From: Cephalotus follicularis | Taxonomy: Eukaryota; Streptophyta; Magnoliopsida; Oxalidales; Cephalotaceae | Assembly (NCBI GenBank): GCA_001972305.1 | Contig: BDDD01000982.1 | Location: 94,671-158,670 of the forward strand | DNA length: 64,000 bases | Direction: 5' to 3' | In this document: piece after piece, positions 62,013 through 64,000 of the stretch | Layout of the letters: every line of letters begins with the position of its first letter | Position numbering within the stretch: the stretch's first letter is position 1 | Notes under the pieces: generated by a model | Told to the model about the DNA's origin: nothing | What the model saw: only the letters and a program-made list of their open reading frames with translations | The model's database searches: none | Position numbers and translations under genes: made by a program

Positions 62013-62419
62013 TGTAACAACCCGATTCTTAACCACATGAGAAATTGTCCGCTTTTGTCCCACGCAGAACATACAGAGCCCATACATCTGTGTTTCCACG
62101 TGGCCCATCACGGTTTTGTCCTAATTCATGGATTGGTCAGACTTCCCAGGAGGTCACCCATCCTGGTTTTGCCCTGAGCGCAGCACACTTAACTTTGGAG
62201 TTTCCACTAACTCCTCAGCCAATCCATCAAAAGGCGTCTCATGTAATTAGGTTCAAGGATCATTTCTTATATAACACAACCATACTTTCCCCCATTTCGA
62301 TGGATCCGGTTCATTCCTATCACAAGGGCGGCTCCATCTCATGGATAGGCCTTTCCTCTTGGTGGCTTCATCTCATGGATAGCTCTTTCCTCTTGCCCAC
62401 TCTTAAGTGGGGTGTCACA
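62013..62419 (-). repeat. Cassandra LTR (left)
   Basis: 407 bp, TGTAACAACCCG to GGTGTCACA. The frame at 62045-62482 reads across it and the interior and has no domain. Confidence 0.93.
62141..62203 (-). other. 5S rRNA-like segment in left Cassandra LTR
   Basis: The minus strand reads AACTCCAAAGTTAAGTGTGC, then a diverged middle, then AGGATGGGTGACCTCCTGGG and AAGTC, following 5S rRNA from about nucleotide 45 to 108. In Cassandra this carries the Pol III internal promoter. Here the C box is intact and the A box nearly so. Confidence 0.9.
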
Positions 62420-62475
62420 GGCCTACCAGCTTCCGCCTGGTTCGTCCCCGAACCATATCTACTGGAGGGGGTCCG

Positions 62476-62487
62476 TCTCTGATACCA
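62476..62487 (-). other. Cassandra primer-binding site
   Basis: The minus strand reads TGGTATCAGAGA, complementary to initiator-Met tRNA except at the last base, two bases inside the LTR at 62490. Confidence 0.9.
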
Positions 62488-62489
62488 AT

Positions 62490-62896
62490 TGTAACGACCC
62501 GATCCTTAACCACATGAGAAATTGTCCGCTTTTGTCCCACGCAGAACATACAGAGCCCATACATCTGTGTTTCCACGTGGCCTATCACGGTTTTGTCCTA
62601 ATTCATGAATTGGTCAAACTTCCCAGGAGGTCACCCATCCTGGTTTTGCCCTGAGCGCAGCACGCTTAACTTTGGAGTTTTCACTAACTCCTCAGCCAAT
62701 CCATCAAAAGGCGCCTCATGTAATTAGGTTCAAGGATCATTTCTTATATAGCACAGCCATACTTTCCCCCATTTCGATGGATCCGGTTCATTCCTATCAC
62801 AAGGACGGCTCCATCTCATGGATAGCCCTTTCCTCTTGGTGGCTTCATCTCATGGATAGCCCTTTCGTCTTGCCCACTCTTAAGTGGGGTGTCACA
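62490..62896 (-). repeat. Cassandra LTR (right)
   Basis: 407 bp, TGTAACGACCCG to GGTGTCACA, exactly as long as the left LTR. Confidence 0.93.
62618..62680 (-). other. 5S rRNA-like segment in right Cassandra LTR
   Basis: Same as the segment at 62141-62203, with GTTAAGCGTGC closer to true 5S than the left copy (GTTAAGTGTGC). Confidence 0.9.
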
Positions 62897-62901
62897 AGTG
62901 T

Positions 62902-63600
62902 GTAGATCGGAAAATTTGGAGCCCATTTTTGGCGCAATCGGAGCCCCGGTGTGTTGGCTGGAATATGGCCAGAGTTCTAGTGGTGACTGTATTTGATTCC
63001 TATGCGTAGAATGTAACGGAAATGTATTGGGTATGCAGTGTGAAGAAGTGGCCAAGGAGAGGAGGTTTCTGAACTCAATTGCTAATTGGTAGGTTATACT
63101 ATATTGCTTCCATTCATGCATTTGAATGAATTGTATGGATTGATCTGGTTGTTAATTGATTGTTATGGTTATGCACGATTGATTATATGATAAAGGGATA
63201 GATACGGGTACTGGGTGTTGTTTATAAATTGTTTTATTGCAATTGAAATGAATTTCATGGATTTTGGACATAGTTTCACTGATTTGAGAACTATTTTGCA
63301 AATTATATTTTTGTCAAACTGTCGATGCTTTATGCTTTCAAAACTAAACCGGTCGACACTTTACATTTTCAAAATTGAACCCATTGTCACTTTTGATTCT
63401 TTCCTTTTAAACCAGCGACGCTTAATATTAAGCATCGGCACCCAACACAGAGAATCGATGCTTAGGTGCTAAGCGTCGATGCCTAGTGCTAAGCATTGAC
63501 GCCTAATGCCCTGCCTTAGGCAAATTTCACTGTTTTGCATAGTTTTTGATTTCAATCAGTTTTCTCCCCAAAAGGAATCCATAGGAAGCCTCCCTAAGTG
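62902..63600 (+). repeat. LTR6, third part
   Basis: Continues after Cassandra. Contains a run of AGCGTCGATGC/CGACGCTTA motifs at about 63320-63510. No end was identified before the next LTR at 63601. Frames here, such as 63215-63472, lack domains. Confidence 0.45.
63320..63510. repeat. TCGA-motif cluster in LTR6
   Basis: About eight motifs such as GTCGATGC, GGTCGACACTT, CGACGCTTA and AGCGTCGATGC. Confidence 0.7.
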
Positions 63601-64000
63601 TGATGACCCGAATTTCCAGTAAATATAATAATTATGGAAAGACGATTGCTATTGTGTAAATTGGCAGATATTTCGAGGGACCCGTAGTATGACCCTACGC
63701 TCAGGGATTCGGGGGGGCAGCGCCCCCGGAAGAAAATTTTAATTGGCTAAGTGATGAGAAGGAAAACTGTCTAAAGCGCCGACAGTTCCACTTGAAGCGC
63801 CGACGCTTTGGTAGTGGCGGTCGACTCTTTGACCCCTTCTATCTGCACTTTAAACCAGTGCAAGGGTAAATTGGACAAAGCCCTCAAACCGTCGACGCTT
63901 AGGGATAAAGAGTCGACGCTTTGGGTAAAGGTCGATGTCATAATTTTAAACGTCGACGCATTGAAGATTAATGTGTCAGTTGACTTGGACGAAGACTTAA
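63601..64000 (+). repeat. LTR7: start of another Ty3-type LTR (cut by window edge)
   Basis: Begins TGATGACCCGAATTTCCAG, like the F3 LTR start TGTAATGACTGGAATTTTC, and contains a TCGA-motif cluster at about 63770-63965, 170 bp in. It also has a GC-rich hairpin at 63712-63726. The identity as an LTR is inferred from its start and layout, since its end is outside the window. Confidence 0.6.
63770..63965. repeat. TCGA/CGACGC-motif cluster in LTR7
   Basis: About nine motifs such as AGCGCCGACGCTTT, GAGTCGACGCTTT and CCGTCGACGCTTA. Confidence 0.8.

Larger units (their letters stand above)
62013..62896 (-). mobile_element. Cassandra-type TRIM with 5S-like LTRs
   Basis: 884 bp: two direct repeats of 407 bp each (62013-62419 and 62490-62896) around a 70-bp interior, flanked by AGTGT duplications. 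The interior holds an initiator-Met primer site on the minus strand (62476-62487) and no coding capacity. Each LTR carries a 5S-rRNA-like stretch on the minus strand, including AGGATGGGTGACCTCC, the 5S C-box region. A TRIM with 5S-like LTRs is the definition of Cassandra, a plant element copied by enzymes of other elements. The LTRs differ at only about 10-15 positions by eye, so the insertion is fairly young. It looks structurally whole. Confidence 0.93.

Noticed and set aside
62141-62203. Functional 5S rRNA gene
   Set aside because: Only about half of 5S is recognisable, the middle is diverged, and it occurs in both LTRs of a TRIM.
62045-62482. 145-codon frame and its partner at 62672-62905
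   Set aside because: Both read through Cassandra LTRs; the resemblance to each other is that of the two LTRs, and no domain is present.

Overview
This window is intergenic DNA from a seed plant, probably a eudicot. It is built almost wholly from nested LTR retrotransposons. The plant call rests on lineages confined to plants: chromodomain-bearing Ty3 elements of Tekay/Del type, an Athila-type Ty3 element, a Ty1/Copia element and a Cassandra-type TRIM. All are primed from sites matching the initiator-Met tRNA. I found no host protein-coding gene, no tRNA gene and no intact rRNA gene; all long reading frames that I can explain belong to retroelements, and every retroelement coding region seen is broken.

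Layout. 1-5081: a reduced minus-strand LTR element (E1), cut by the left edge, with a 5S-rRNA-like relic inside. 5082-28485: a minus-strand Copia element, split by a plus-strand Ty3 chromovirus (F1, 6596-25992), which is itself split by a minus-strand Ty3 chromovirus (F2, 15131-24215, TSD AATTC). 28486-29665: a fragment of an F1-type LTR. 29666-33847: an Athila-type gag-protease element with its 3' LTR. 33848-54923: an older Ty3 LTR split by a 19.9-kb complex (34241-54140) of three LTRs and two internal regions, which carries two F2-type solo LTRs. 54924-58210: a Copia LTR, then a stretch ending in a Copia-like LTR end and primer site. 58213-64000: another Ty3 LTR holding a solo LTR (58513-61364, TSD GCGCC), a Cassandra TRIM (62013-62896, TSD AGTGT) and a further LTR starting at 63601.

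The order of insertion can be read from the nesting. Copia is oldest in its stack, F1 is younger and F2 youngest. By eye the F1 LTRs differ by roughly 6-9% and the F2 LTRs by roughly 4%, which agrees with that order.

The most unusual signal is not a gene. LTRs of several families, including the unrelated Athila element, carry clusters of short palindromes centred on TCGA (CAGTCGACTG, ACATCGATGT, GCGTCGACGC types). The clusters lie at two repeated offsets from the LTR start, about 130-520 bp and about 1.05-1.48 kb. The flanks of the palindrome change between families while the placement stays similar. This looks like a shared cis-element, possibly a protein-binding array, and it is the best candidate here for something undescribed.
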